From Vitis vinifera (taxonomy: Eukaryota > Streptophyta > Magnoliopsida > Vitales > Vitaceae), in assembly GCF_030704535.1 (NCBI RefSeq), contig NC_081810.1:2771501-2835500 (forward strand): DNA of 64,000 nucleotides, written 5' to 3'. Shown piece by piece: positions 47,792 to 59,270 of the stretch. Each line of letters begins with the position of its first letter. The stretch's first letter is position 1. A model generated the notes under the pieces. It did no database searches. It saw only the letters and a list, made by a program, of their open reading frames with translations, and was not told the origin of the DNA. The position numbers and the translations under genes were made by a program.

Positions 47792-48049
47792 AATGGATGG
47801 ACAAAAATATGGCAGATGGATCTACCAATTAATCAGATTTCTGATTCTGTTTGTTTTCCTATCATGGCTGTAGATGTAGGTACCAAGTCCGAATGGGATG
47901 CTGCTGTTGAGAAGTGTTATAATTGATTGGATTCATTTCTTTTCCTATAGAATTCTTCTATCCAATGTTGAGTGAAAAATTGTGATAGCTTTACTACTGT
48001 TCCATTCAGTTTGCATTTTGGAATGAATGTGTCCATGAGAAACATATAA

Positions 48050-49030
48050 AATTATAGGGATGCATGGCTCATCGTGCCATGCTTTTCAAGACCATCCAAA
48101 CAATTGCATGGTCAATTTGAGCATGGTTTCAAGCCAAGTTGTGTAAGCTAAGGGCATTGAAAAAAATAGTTTCTAACCAATCAAGGTAATTGCCAACCTT
48201 TTTACCTCTAGGACAGTGAGAGATATGAGATCTTTTAAGGCGATGTAGGGTTTACAAGAGGTTTCATTCAAGGATTTAGTAGTATTGTAGTATAGTTAGA
48301 CCATTGTGCCAATTATTGGCTAAATATAAACCTATTGAGTGGATCAATGAATTCCGAGAGGTATTTGTGAGGCTTAAGCCTTTGCTTATAACCGCACCCA
48401 TCATGTAGCCGGCAGACTAGTGTCGCCCTTTTGAGCTGACACTAGCATTAATTAAGCCATATGCAACCATGCTTGGGCAAAAAGGGACAAGAAGCCTATG
48501 TGATCTTTTGTGCTAATAAAGTTTGAGATAAAACCTGTATGAACTATTCCACAATGGAAAAAGAGCTCCTTGGAATGTGAATAAGTTTAATCCCTATCAT
48601 ATAAGTTCACTGATTATGGTGTTTCATATCTACCATTTAGCCTTGAAGTATTTCTAGCTAACAAAAATACCAAGCATAGGTTGATTCGGTAGATCTTTTT
48701 GTTACAAGAAATTCAATTGATCAATAAGCATAAAGAAATATAATGTGCTGGTTGATCGTATCTCAAGGTGATGGTTTGAGGAGAAAGAAGAGTTAATACT
48801 CATAAATTGACTCCTCAGATGAGCAATTACTAGTTTCCCATGTAGAATTTGTGCACATTGTGAACCATTTGGTAGTAGGCAATGTCTCGATGAAGTTCCA
48901 AAGATTGAAAAAGTTTCTTTTTAAAAATTAGGAATTTCTATGAGATGATCCGTATGTCTTTAAATGTTGCCTTGATAAGATTTTTACAAGGTGTATACCA
49001 AATGAGGAAGTGTCTAATGTGTCCCTACCT
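48050..49030 (+). mobile_element. Gypsy (Ty3) pol fossil, copy 2
   Basis: Same stretch of Gypsy pol as at 41015-41950, from the end of reverse transcriptase through RNase H to the pre-integrase region, with a slightly longer right side. Old and broken many times. Its place just after a Yippee-like gene matches copy 1's place after Y1. Confidence 0.7.
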
Positions 49031-49689
49031 TTTTTCATAAGGAGACTTATGGGGTCATTTCTTTTCTAATAAAACAGCTACTACATTTTCAATCTTTTGA
49101 ATATGTTACCTATCTAAGTAGGTTTTATCCACTACTTTGGTCTTAAAATTCATTAAAGACAATATATGTGCGAAGTTTGGTGTACCAAGGTGATTATTAA
49201 TAACACTATGGGTCATTTAATTTTACACTAAGTTATACCTTTTTTTTAATAGTAAAAAATTATAATAAATGGTTAACTACAAGATATGGTAACATAACAC
49301 AATTCTATTAGTCACAATAAGTTGACAGTATGTATTAGCTTTCATGGATTATTAGGTGATTATCATGCTCACCAATCTATATAAATCTGTCAAAATATAT
49401 GTACCTTAAGATTGTATAATTAACACAAATCTATTAATTACCTCCTTATTAATGTTCTTGCCTGTCTAGTATTGAGAATTTTGTCGATGTAGTTAGACTT
49501 AACATCTTTATATCTTGAAAACTTAGCGAAGAATCAAGTGATAGTATTTCTACGCAATTTCTTTATATTATAATTGAGTTGCCTAGCTTCAAATGTGGTG
49601 AAGAGTGGTTCTTTTGAAAGTTGCATTATACCAAAAATACCAAATCAAATTATGGTTTTTTTTTAAAAAAATTTGAAGGAAAATGTAAG

Positions 49690-50080
49690 GAAAAAAAATA
49701 AAAAAGGAAAGTGGAATCATCAACCATTACCACCACCACCATCAAGCAAGATTGAAACTATTAGTTCTTCACCCGTAGGACAAGATCTATACCCTGGTGG
49801 TAAAGAGTTAAAAACCAAGGAGTCTAATTTAAAAAGAACGGGTACCGTTAATAACTTACAGGTTTTATTTATTTATTTATTATGATCGGATGGAATTCGG
49901 TTAATATGTGCTTTGTTATTTTTAAAATTTAAAATTTAAAATTTTTAATGAAAATTTGTGCTTATCTTATATATATATATATATTTTTTTTTTAAAAAAA
50001 AAATTTCATTTAATTGTATTAATCTTAATTTTCATGGAAGTGGCCCAATCGAAATTGCTTGAAAAACATTACCATGATAA
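49690..50080 (-). pseudogene. NAC type I promoter and exon-1 remnant
   Basis: On the minus strand 49830-49740 reads [20 protein letters not shown], a decayed NAC subdomain A, and upstream (49840-50080) it keeps the NAC A/B promoter words (AAGGAGTCTAATTT read on plus, and AATTTTTAATGAAAATTTGTG). It stops in low-complexity GGTGGTGGTGGTAATGG. The DNA-binding part is absent, so this is a dead fragment. Confidence 0.65.
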
Positions 50081-50574
50081 AAAAAATAACGAAATTTAAG
50101 ACTAACAAGAATGATCGTTGCACCCACTTATGGCTGTTTAATTTATTTTTTTCCTAACTACAATTTTATTCCATAAAATAACTCTTACTTTATTAAAATA
50201 AAAATAACCAACTCATGTAGTATGCTCAACAGCAATCCACAGTATATGTAACAGGTGATTCCTAACTGTTTTTCTCAAAAATAAAAAAATAAAAAAAACC
50301 AACTCTCCCTCCCTCTCATTTTCTCTCCTGTTCCTCTACTTTCTTGGGAAAATTTATGGTGATAGTCCTCCAACTGAAACTCATCTTCACCTGGAATAGA
50401 ATTGTTCTTCTTGATGAATATCAGGTATTCTCTCACTTCAAATCTCCAGTTCCAAAGTATGTGCAAACTGCAAGCCTCATTAATCATCCTTCCTTTCTCA
50501 ATTTGTTAGCCCCGAATCAAGAAACTAGCAGGTATTTCTGGTTTCTCTCATTCAACAATTTTTTTCTAGTTCCA

Positions 50575-51443
50575 ATGGAAATGCCCGAGGCTGACCTTCC
50601 ACCAGAAATTCGCGAAAACCGACACCCTCTCCCACCAGAAATTCAAGAAAGCGATATTGAAGAGATTTACAATGCTATTGAATATATTCTTGATCAAGAT
50701 CAAGAAGTTCTTGCTCAGATGTTCACTTGTACGAATTGCCATACTGACTTAGCCAGCCCGAATGATTTCATTGAGGTACTTGCTGTTTTCCCTATAATGA
50801 TTTACCTGTGATTTATACTGATATGGCTACTTTATCCCCCAAGATTTCATGCTTTCGTTGCTACTTTTCCTAGGATATTTACCCATTAGACGATTCCCCC
50901 GTGCGCAGCTTACTCTTCAATAACGTGTAAGTTCTTATTTCTCATCATAGAAGTATAGGAGTGCTGCTTTTTCTTGTTCAAGGTCACCACATAAATTTCT
51001 GAAGGCACTCTGGTTGAGAAGAAGGAAATTAAAGCATTCTTCTTAGCCAGTTAATTTTCTTGATTGGTTTTCATTGGTTCTGTGATTAAAACATACTCAC
51101 TTCTTTGGGTTTTGATTGTTTATATGAACAGTAGGAATGTGAACTTTGGAGGAGTACAAGACCGAGTTTCTACGCATCTACATCAAACTGAAGTGGTCGT
51201 GAGTCATATCCACTGTAATTCATGCCAAAGTTTTGTTGGGTGGAAAATAGTAAGGACTGATGGAACATTGCCACCAGTAAGGATTTATCGATCAATCCCA
51301 TCTTACAAATTATTCTATCTTCATACATTAGCAAGCTTTAATCTTAGGGATATGATGAATATCAGATACAGGTTCACGGGTATGGAGTCCACCCAGTAAT
51401 CCGCGCAGGCCAAGCCGTGCTGCTAGTTATGACCGACGGATGA
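50575..51443 (+). CDS. Yippee-like protein with acidic N-terminal extension, copy Y4
   Basis: Exons 50575-50775, 50874-50926, 51132-51249 and 51366-51443 give 149 aa, intron phases as in the other copies. The first 48 residues form an acidic, proline-containing extension (PEADLPPEIRENRHPLPPEI, then IEEIYNAIEYILDQDQEV) not found in the others. Ligands: C52-C55 (FTCTNC) and C113-C116 (HIHCNSC), then VGWKI at 120-124. The middle of the domain is shorter by about 12 residues (exon 3 is 118 bp versus 154-157 bp). The upstream frame continues without a stop to 50344, but a donor at CAG/GTATTC (50425) and an acceptor TTTCTAG near 50570 suggest that part is leader plus intron; ATG 50575 is preferred. 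Confidence 0.7.
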
Positions 51444-51857
51444 TCTGTGCTTCTTTAAAGGAAAAAAGCTCCACTATGCCATAGATGGCTGGTTCTGCTT
51501 TTAAGCTTGCGGAAACAATGACAACATACTCTGCAACTTTAGTAGGTTTCTGTAGAATTCTTTGCTGTCTGAATGAAAAAAATTGTGAATGTAAATGAGT
51601 TTGGATCTTCGTTTCTTCTTTGCATCAGATGCCATCTATGGCATGGCTGACGGCTCCAAGGTTTTTCAAACTCAAAATGCGTCATTCATATGTGTTTTTA
51701 TGTGACTCATACATTGCCATATCGATTTTCAAAAAGTAAACACAATTATGATCTAAAATTTAAGGTTTGTTTCATTTCTCATAGCAAATCTAAAATTTCA
51801 GTGCATTGTGATCATCATATATAGAAGAAAAAAATGTTACAATATCTATGTCTACAT

Positions 51858-52312
51858 TCTTTGAATTTGATAAAACTTAATATTTATTATTTAATGACTT
51901 AAATTGACTTTAAATTAAATTATATTTAAGTAATCTACTTAAAACATATTACTTAATTCTTAAATTAATTTTTAAGGTTGTTTGATAAAATTAACTTAAA
52001 ATTTATTTTAAATCATCAAATTAATTGACATATTTATCTTTATAAATTATAAGTAGGGCAAATGAGGTTGATTAATAATGGAGGTCGTGGAGTAGCAAAA
52101 GAGATTGTGGAGGTAATTAGGGCAAATGATGATAAAAAAATAAAATAAAGATACATACTTAAAAATAAGTTAATTGTTTTTACTTATTACTTAAAACATT
52201 CTTTTAACTTTAAGTCATATTATTAAGTAATTTTACCAAACATACTTAATCTACTTATTAAGTCATTTTAAGTTATTAAGTTGGTTTATCAAACACTTAC
52301 TTCAGTTATAAT
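51858..52312. mobile_element. TIR element (MITE), copy 3 of 3
   Basis: About 455 bp. The left end is TTTGATAAAACTTAATATTT, the interior has GGTTGTTTGATAAAATTAAC, GGAGGTCGTGGAGTAGCAAA and GTGGAGGTAATTAGGGCAAA, and the right end is TTAAGTTATTAAGTTGGTTT followed by ATCAAACACTTAC, inverse of the left end. It matches copies 1 and 2 (26696 and 27150) in order and content and has the best-preserved termini. Confidence 0.65.
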
Positions 52313-52469
52313 CTATAATTTTTTTTTTAAAAGAAAGAAATTCCAATTCATTCATTTGAAGCAAGCATCAATTTATTTCATTTTAATTTGGTAAATTTGA
52401 TAATTAATCCAGACAACCAAGATTAATGTATAAAATATAATCTTAAATATTTTCATGCAGTTCGTGAAA

Positions 52470-52690
52470 AAAATGAATTGATGACGTGGAAATATAACAA
52501 GAATCTGTTAATTAATAAGCAAGTAGGACTTAATCAGCAGTATACGTGTATATAACTATCATTTATAATTAACAGGGAGAAAATGAGGGACAGCAAGAGA
52601 ATGTGACAGAGGGAGAGTTGCTTGTTTTTCTTGGATCGGGAATTATGATAGTTATACTGCAGATTGATGAGGTTATACTTGTTAATTGAC
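52470..52690. repeat. Rearranged Yippee promoter fragment (inverted halves)
   Basis: It opens with GATGACGTGGAAATATAACA and AGAATCTGTTAATTA, as upstream of Y1 and Y3, then runs into an opposite-strand copy: on the minus strand 52660-52560 gives CTGCAGTATAACTATCATAA, CCAAGAAAAACAAGCAACTC and TCCCTCATTTTCTCCCTG, the continuation of the same promoter seen at 46380-46450. The two halves face each other. No Yippee coding exon is attached. Confidence 0.5.
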
Positions 52691-52879
52691 ACATTCTTGT
52701 TAGGGTTATTTGATTAAAAGGGCCATCGAAAACCCAATTTAGAAATCTAATCCTTCATCCTTTTTTGGCCACGACAATACATTATTTTCTTATAAAAATA
52801 ATCATTTCTTTAAAACTACTTATATGCTTAATGATCAAATGAAACTCCTGCAATAAAAAAAGATTAAGCTAATCAACCT

Positions 52880-53400
52880 GTGTTTGGCATTTTTGTTAGC
52901 CACCAAATACTTCAAGGCTAAATTGTAAGTATTAAACACCATAATCAATGAACCTATATGGTAGGCATTAAACTTATACAAAGTGAACAACACTTCTATA
53001 AGCTCTTTTCCATTGTGGAATAGTTCATTTAGCTACTATATCAGACTTTATTAGAATAGAAAATCACATGAGGCTTCTTATTCTTTCTTTGTACAAGCAA
53101 TACTAGTTTGATGGATATATGATAGGTGCGGTGACAAGCAAAGGCTTAAGCCTCTTAAATGCCTTTTGGAATCATTGGTTTTCTAAAAAAAGATTATCTT
53201 TAGTCAATAATGGGCACAATGGTCAAACAATACCACTAAATCCTTAAATAAATCTCCTATAAACCTCACATGTCCTAGAAAAGATCTCACATCTCTCACC
53301 ATCCCAGGGGTGGAAGGTTGGCAAGTAGTTTTACCTTAGACTAATCAATTTCAAAGCCCTTATCTGACACAAAAGACAAATTTCTAATTGAGTACTAGTT
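52880..53400 (-). mobile_element. Gypsy (Ty3) pol fossil, copy 3
   Basis: Minus-strand copy of the RNase H/connection part of the element seen at 41015-41950. Old and broken. Its opposite orientation matches the minus-strand orientation of the following genes (NAC C, Y5, NAC D). Confidence 0.65.
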
Positions 53401-54464
53401 ATTTTTCTTGATACCTTGCCAAGATTGGGAGGGTTATGAGTAGTATATATGAGATTCAACAATTGGCTTATCGTTATCTAAATAAGTAGTTTATTGTCCA
53501 TGAGAATCAATGATGGAGTCTTATTAAACAGCGGAAATGGGTGTTGCTCACAAAGGGTGAAGTGCTAGATGGATGATAATGTAAAATTGAATTGTACAAG
53601 TGGCATCAAAGTTGACATCTTACTCGAGAGGTATATTTGGGCTTCACTTCTTGTGTAATCACTTCCTCAAGCAGCACCCTACTTATCACACGGGGCATGA
53701 GGGGACTGATCATAGCCCTCCAATGACCATTGTAGATCATCTCAAAGTGTCAGTCTTATACTAAATAATGATGAAATATTACAAAAAAAAAAAAAAAAAA
53801 ACTCTTTCCCTCTACTATATACTAATTAGTCTTGTACTAATCGTCAAGGAAAACATGATATTAAAACTTAATGGCACATGAATGAGCACATGTTCATTGA
53901 ACAATCATTACATTTGATACTAGTTGAGATCCATCATTAGAAGCCAAAGAAAAACAAGGGTAACTGTGATGGTTGTAGTAGAAACAGATTATCATAAGCT
54001 TCAAGTTCTACCTACGAATGTTGAGCCCTAGAACCCATAACATTCTGCTAGCTACCTTGAACTCCAAAATCATATGGTGGAATCAACCTCTAGGCAAAAG
54101 TTGATCAATATTTGCTGATCATGAAAACCCTTCTTTTGTTCTTATTGATAATCACAAATATCATTTAACTGAATTTTGAAAGTACTGAAACTTTCAGGAG
54201 TGACAATGATCACGATTTAAAAAAAAAAAAGAAAATATAAAAAATATGTTCAAATAATGAAAACCATTATAAATCTTTGTGATTGATGACTAAATATTTC
54301 ACAACACATTGAAAAACTGTGCATTGTATATGTATTTAATCTATATGTCATAAATTGCTAAAACTTTAATGACAAATATAATCCTATAATAACATCTAAT
54401 ACACTCATATATAACAACACTACTAAGTCCAGAAAACCCACAATATATAACTACTAGTCTACTA
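53401..54464. other. Spacer before NAC gene C (3' side), no gene seen
   Basis: No gene recognised. The last 140 bases (54320-54460) match the 3' flank of NAC gene D at 59130-59270 (TATTTAATCTATATGTCATA, AAATTGCTA, ATGACAAATATAATCC), so they belong to the duplicated NAC type II unit. Confidence 0.45.
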
Positions 54465-56023
54465 CTATAGCTGTCGATTATTGTTTCTTCCATGCAGCAA
54501 ACGACGGTCGTAGTTGCCATTCATGTTTGAAGACATTGGTACAGCATCGTTGCCATAATTAATCATCGGACATATACCCGGGTTTCCATAATCAATTGAA
54601 TCAAACCCAGGGACGTTGCCAAAATCAATATTATTCCCTGCATCAAAGCTGCTGTTGCCAATGGCGCCATTCATTCTATCGAAGTAATCTAGACCCTGAC
54701 CAATAGAGTGTATAGGCTGATGAAGTGGCATGAAGACACTAGGGTCCAGGATAGGGAATTGGGTGTTGTTTTGCAGAGCAAAATTATCCTGTTCTTGAGG
54801 GGTTTGGAATATTTCAGTTTTGGGCTGTGGCTGTTGGGTTTGGAGAGGCATCTGGCTGCTATTATAATAGCTAGCACTGCTCCTCATATGGATCAGCATA
54901 ACTTATTATTTGGTTCAGCTCCTGACCTGTGCCTTGCGTGAAAAGCCTTGTTTGACCCCATTTTGCTCCATTCCACCAGATTCAACCTTCACAGGGTGAG
55001 GAGGCTCAGGCTCGGGCTCTGGTGCATGGGTTGATGATCTTCTTCTAAGGGGTTTGTTAGGTTGCTTATAAATTTTGCTTAACACAATGTCCAACTGATA
55101 CAAATAGGAAGAGTTATCAAAAGATGAATGAAGGTTTTGGGAATAATAGTATAAAACCGTAAAGATGAAAAGGCTTCATACCCTCATGGTATTTGCACTA
55201 GGGCTTCTTGGGGGTTCCTTGCCTCTAAACTCATACATGATCCAATTGGTTTTCTCCCCCTTTGGTGTCTTTCCCCTGCAGAAAACCAACACCTTTCTGT
55301 ACCCAATGGTTTGATCCTCACATTTGATAGCCTTATCACCCCCAATGGCCTTCCAGTATCCCTTGCCAGCCCTCCTGCTGGGTCGCATCCCATTTGGATA
55401 CTTTCTGTCTCTTGGTGTAAAGAAGAACCATGCGGCAATCTCATCATTATAGTTCCCGCATGGAGGAAACAACGCTGAGAATGATATTTGAAAGGAGAGG
55501 AAAGACTAGTTATTGCTAGCTCTGAATGAGACCAGCCAGATAATTCAGACACATCAACCATCAAGAAACAAGAAAAAAAAAAACCCAGTTCTGATCATGT
55601 TGCAAGATCATCACAGGGAAGCATCAAGAAAAAGAAAAGAAGCGAATATAAATATGAATATGAATAGAAAAAAGAAAAAAAAAACGAAACAGTTCTGATC
55701 ATGTTGCAAGATCATCACAGTTTAGAAATTTCACCTGTAAGATCCTCTGGATCATACTGATAGAGATCAACTTCCACGATCCTGTTAATGGGCAATGGCT
55801 TGTTTTCAATCTTGGGCCTCAAGTAATACAAGATGACCTCTTCATCAGTAGGGGAGAACTTGTAGCCAGGAGGCATAGAATTCAGGAACTCATCTTTGTT
55901 TTTGAATCTATAATCCAGAATGCGTATTTCTTCTTCTGCTTCTTCTAGCTTTGGAATTCTAAAGCCACCAACAGGCACTTGCGTACTACCCACCATCTCC
56001 CTCTGTGTGTTTATGAAGTCCAT
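54465..56023 (-). pseudogene. NAC type II gene C, truncated by indels
   Basis: Minus-strand exons 56023-55735 and 55474-55182 are intact and code the DNA-binding part: [83 protein letters not shown]. Exon 3 starts at 55094 (LDIVLSKIYKQPNKPLRRRS). Compared with gene D it lacks one base in the AATGGGGTCAAAC stretch; translation then stops at 54915, so the product is about 253 aa. Farther on, a four-base TAGC insertion restores the phase, and the old C-terminal frame (54899-54465) stays readable to NNRQL. The DNA-binding domain could still be made without the activation tail, which might act as a dominant negative (inference). WKAIG replaces the usual WKATG. A TATA box lies at 56044-56053. Confidence 0.8.
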
Positions 56024-56043
56024 CTCAAAGAGGTGTTTCCTAT

Positions 56044-56053
56044 TTTTATATAG
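56044..56053 (-). promoter_or_regulatory. TATA box of NAC gene C
   Basis: Minus-strand CTATATAAAA, 21-30 bases before the ATG at 56023. The same box with similar flanks (AAACTATATAAAAATAGGAA) lies before NAC gene D at 60754-60763. The distance to the ATG is short, so the transcript leader would be very short or a downstream ATG (MVGSTQ) would be used. Confidence 0.5.
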
Positions 56054-56701
56054 TTTTTTTTTCTTTTTTATTTTTCTGTTTTATGATAAATTACATAGAG
56101 TTTTAGTAGCCTTTTAACTCCATCTTATCTTAGTATTTTTATTTGACTCCAACTCCAAGTCCTTTGTAGGCTTTTAACACTCCAACTCCAAGTCCTTCAA
56201 CTATAACTTAAAATGCTTCTAAGAGTTTGCATTAAAGTAAAGAATCGTTGGTGCTTTTTGAAGTTAACAATTACCGTCCATTGCAGTCAAATAAATGAAT
56301 CTGAAAATCTTCTAAAACTAATTAAAAAGACATGCAGGATGATTATAAAGCCTTTAGGATGTGGTTAAATTAACCCCATGATGAATATGAATGAATATAA
56401 TTTTCTTTAAGACACACTGGCTAACTTAAAGATTTACTTTTTAATTAATTGAAGTGATGATTTGTCTCTTGTTAAAATGATGAGTTTTTCAATTTATTTA
56501 TTTTTCTAAGTAGAGAATATTTTTTCCTTTCAGAGACACATTGGTTCCAAAATGAAAACTGAATGGAAGAGAAGTAAATCTAGTATTGCATTTCAGGTTT
56601 TGAGTTTGAGTTGCATCACTTGGTTATGGGAAAAGAAACGAATGTCAAATCTTGTCTACGTACAGCCATGATAGCAAGGAACACAAACAGAATCAGAAAT
56701 T
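56054..56701. other. Intergenic DNA between NAC C and Y5
   Basis: It holds the upstream region of NAC gene C and the 3' side of Y5. The phrase TTTTTATTTGACTCCAACTCCAAGTC occurs here (56137) and before NAC D (60867), confirming a duplicated promoter; a shorter CTCCAACTCCAAGTCC repeat follows at 56181. No gene is seen. Confidence 0.5.
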
Positions 56702-57414
56702 TCAGCCATGTTTTCTTCCTTGTGTTTTATGGCATGGAGCGAATATCTGACTCTCCCAGCTATCCTGATAAAAACTCTGCAGTATGAATTGGCCTTTATG
56801 GACTACTGGGTGATTGTTGCGCTCACGAATCTGTATATCACCATCCAATGCTATTTAATGTACATATATATAATAAAAGTAAAACACAAAATCCACATGA
56901 CCTTCATCGAATCCTTACTATTTTCCATCCAACATGACCTTCACAATTAGCACAGTGGATATCTGCCATATCAGTTTGAGTGCTCCGACCTGCATCTCTA
57001 ACCTGAATGGATGTCACACTGGCTGGCGCTTCAGTAATTGCCCTTCTTCCATCAAACCTCACATTCAAGCCACTGCCATAGATTTTATGTACACAATTAG
57101 CTATGTGCCAATTAGATGTATTAATCGAATTCTATGTCTTGTTTCCAACCCTAACACACAGAAATTCAGAAATTAACAAGAAACAAAATCTTACGCATTG
57201 TCGCGAAAGAGGAGCCAACGACTCTTGCTATTGCGATGTGAAACAAGTTCCTACGAGACAATAAACTTTAACTAAAACTATGCACATGTATATGTACAGA
57301 AGGAGAGAGAAAAATAGATACACATACATATACCTTAACGAGACCATTAAAAGGAACAAGGTTGTTATCGCAATCCCCACAACAGAACCATACGTCGGAT
57401 GTTGATGACGACAT
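56702..57414 (-). CDS. Yippee-like zinc-binding protein, copy Y5 (intact)
   Basis: Minus-strand exons 57414-57334, 57250-57195, 57072-56919 and 56830-56702 give 139 aa. It starts MSSSTSDVWFCCGDCDNNLV; ligands are C12-C15 and C86-C89 (DIHCANC), then VGWKI and HKGQFIL. The C-terminal tail after the domain is longer (to KTQGRKHG) and ends in a basic stretch. Phases and exon sizes match Y3 (56 and 154 bp for exons 2 and 3). The leader exon on minus ends at 57592 (CATCAATCAG before GTATCC) and the promoter repeats the GACGTGGAATATATATAACC theme near 57790. It lies between the two minus-strand NAC type II genes. Confidence 0.78.
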
Positions 57415-57829
57415 TGCAATCTTGAGCAAAATGCCTAATCCATGTGAATCATAGTATCAGCTTCTTCAATATCAATGCCGATAAAGCAAGAAAGAAAGAG
57501 AAAAGGAAGTGGAATCAGAAATGAAGGCTTCTCTGAAACAACACCCCTTAATTAAATTCCATGAGAGAGATTAACAGAGAAAGAAGGATACCTGATTGAT
57601 GATGATGAAGAAGAAGAACAACAACAAAACGTTGAATCTTTCTTCAAAGTTATACGTACCCAACTTCAATTCTCAAAAGAAAGTGAGAGAAAATGAGGGA
57701 AAATAAGAGAAAGCGAGAGAATGTGAGAGGAGTTGGTTGTTTTCTTGGAGAAACAGTTTTGAATCTGATAACAGATTCCGGTTATATATATTCCACGTCA
57801 TCAATCAATTCCTGTAAATTTTTATTAAT

Positions 57830-58789
57830 AAAAATAAAAAGAAATAATTTGTACCTTACATTAGATTTATCAAACTTATCAAATTAAAATGATTCTTGCT
57901 TTGAATGAATTTTTGGAAATTTTCAATTTTTTTTAATAAAAAGATTATTTATATACTTTACATTTAAAAAAAAATTATTTAGCTTATAAAAGTTTATAGT
58001 ATGTTTTATAATTAAAAAACCTTATTATAAAAACAAAAATAAAGTTATTTTTAGTTAATTAAAAATTTTAAAATATCATAATTACGTTTGATAAAATATT
58101 TTAAAGATAATATGTAGATATAAAATTGAAGATGGAAACTTGTATCTACATAAAAGATGCGTACATTTGTATAATATATACCATGGTATGGCGTAGATTT
58201 CTTTGAACTCTTTCAATGGATTTCTATATCATAGAAATTACTTATATTTATTATTCTATATCTCCTATTAAATTATGATGTTATGCCATAGAAGAGCTTA
58301 GCAAACACTAAAAGCAAAAACTTTAAGTTTTAAGTTTTGAAGAAATACAGAGAGAATTAGATTTTTAATTAATTAGAAAATTTAAAATTATTATAATTAT
58401 TTTTAGTAAAAATGTTTTTAAAATAACATCCAATTACACAATTATCTATAACAAGACTAATCATAAGATAACTAAATTTATATTGTCTTAGGTTATGTAT
58501 GATTCCGAAAAGTATTAAGGAAAGAAAAAAAAAGGTTAGGAAAATGGTATTTTTGTATTTGGTTTCATCATAAGAAATATAGAAGAAAATCAAACATAAT
58601 TAAAATTTGTCAAAAATATATATGTTTTTAAATTATTTAATATTTATATAGTGGAGAAAAATAAAGAAGAATTATTTAGTTTAAATCTATTTTTTATTTT
58701 CCTTTACATTTTATCTCTATTTTCTTTCTCTCACATTTTTCAGAGAACCAAACATAACCTTAGAGTTTTTTGAATCATGGTAATATTTC
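57830..58789. other. AT-rich intergenic DNA
   Basis: Very AT-rich, with no gene and no element I can delimit. 58560-58760 resembles 63640-63900 (TTCTTTCTCTCACATTTTTC and its inverse, AACCAAACATAA), again a shared piece of the cluster. Confidence 0.4.
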
Positions 58790-59060
58790 TCTATGAAAAT
58801 TAAGATCAATACAATTAAATAAAATTTTTAAAAAATAAAAAGAAAGAAAAAATATTAGATAAGCACAAATTTAAAAAATATATAACAAGATAAACCAATC
58901 ATAAAAATAACCAAAAAAAAAAAAAATCTGTTAGTTACCATTTCAAACTAGACACTTCCTTGATCTTAATTCTTTACTAGCAGCTTAATCACTTGATCTT
59001 AATTCTTGACGTGGAGTTGATAGTTTATTACTTGACGTGGAGTTGCTCGGTGGGAATGGC
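58790..59060 (+). repeat. Worn NAC type I promoter and exon-1 start fragment
   Basis: 58800-58960 follows the NAC A/B promoter (ATTAAATAAAATTTTT, AAGATAAACCAATCATAAAA, CTGTTAGTTACCATTTCAAA) and ends with GATCTTAATTCTTTAC, as in exon 1 of gene A. That last phrase and GACGTGGAGTTG are each doubled nearby (58990-59050). No coding potential is left. Confidence 0.45.
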
Positions 59061-59270
59061 TGATGATGAACCTTCTATTTTATAAATCTTTAAGATATAT
59101 ATATACGTAGAAGATACATAAGATATTACTTAGTTTTTGGGCTCAAAATTGTATATGTATTTAATCTATATGTCATAAATTGCTATAACATCAATGACAA
59201 ATATAATCCCATACCAACATTCATATAACAACACTACTAAGTCCAGAAAACCCAGCATATATAACTACTA

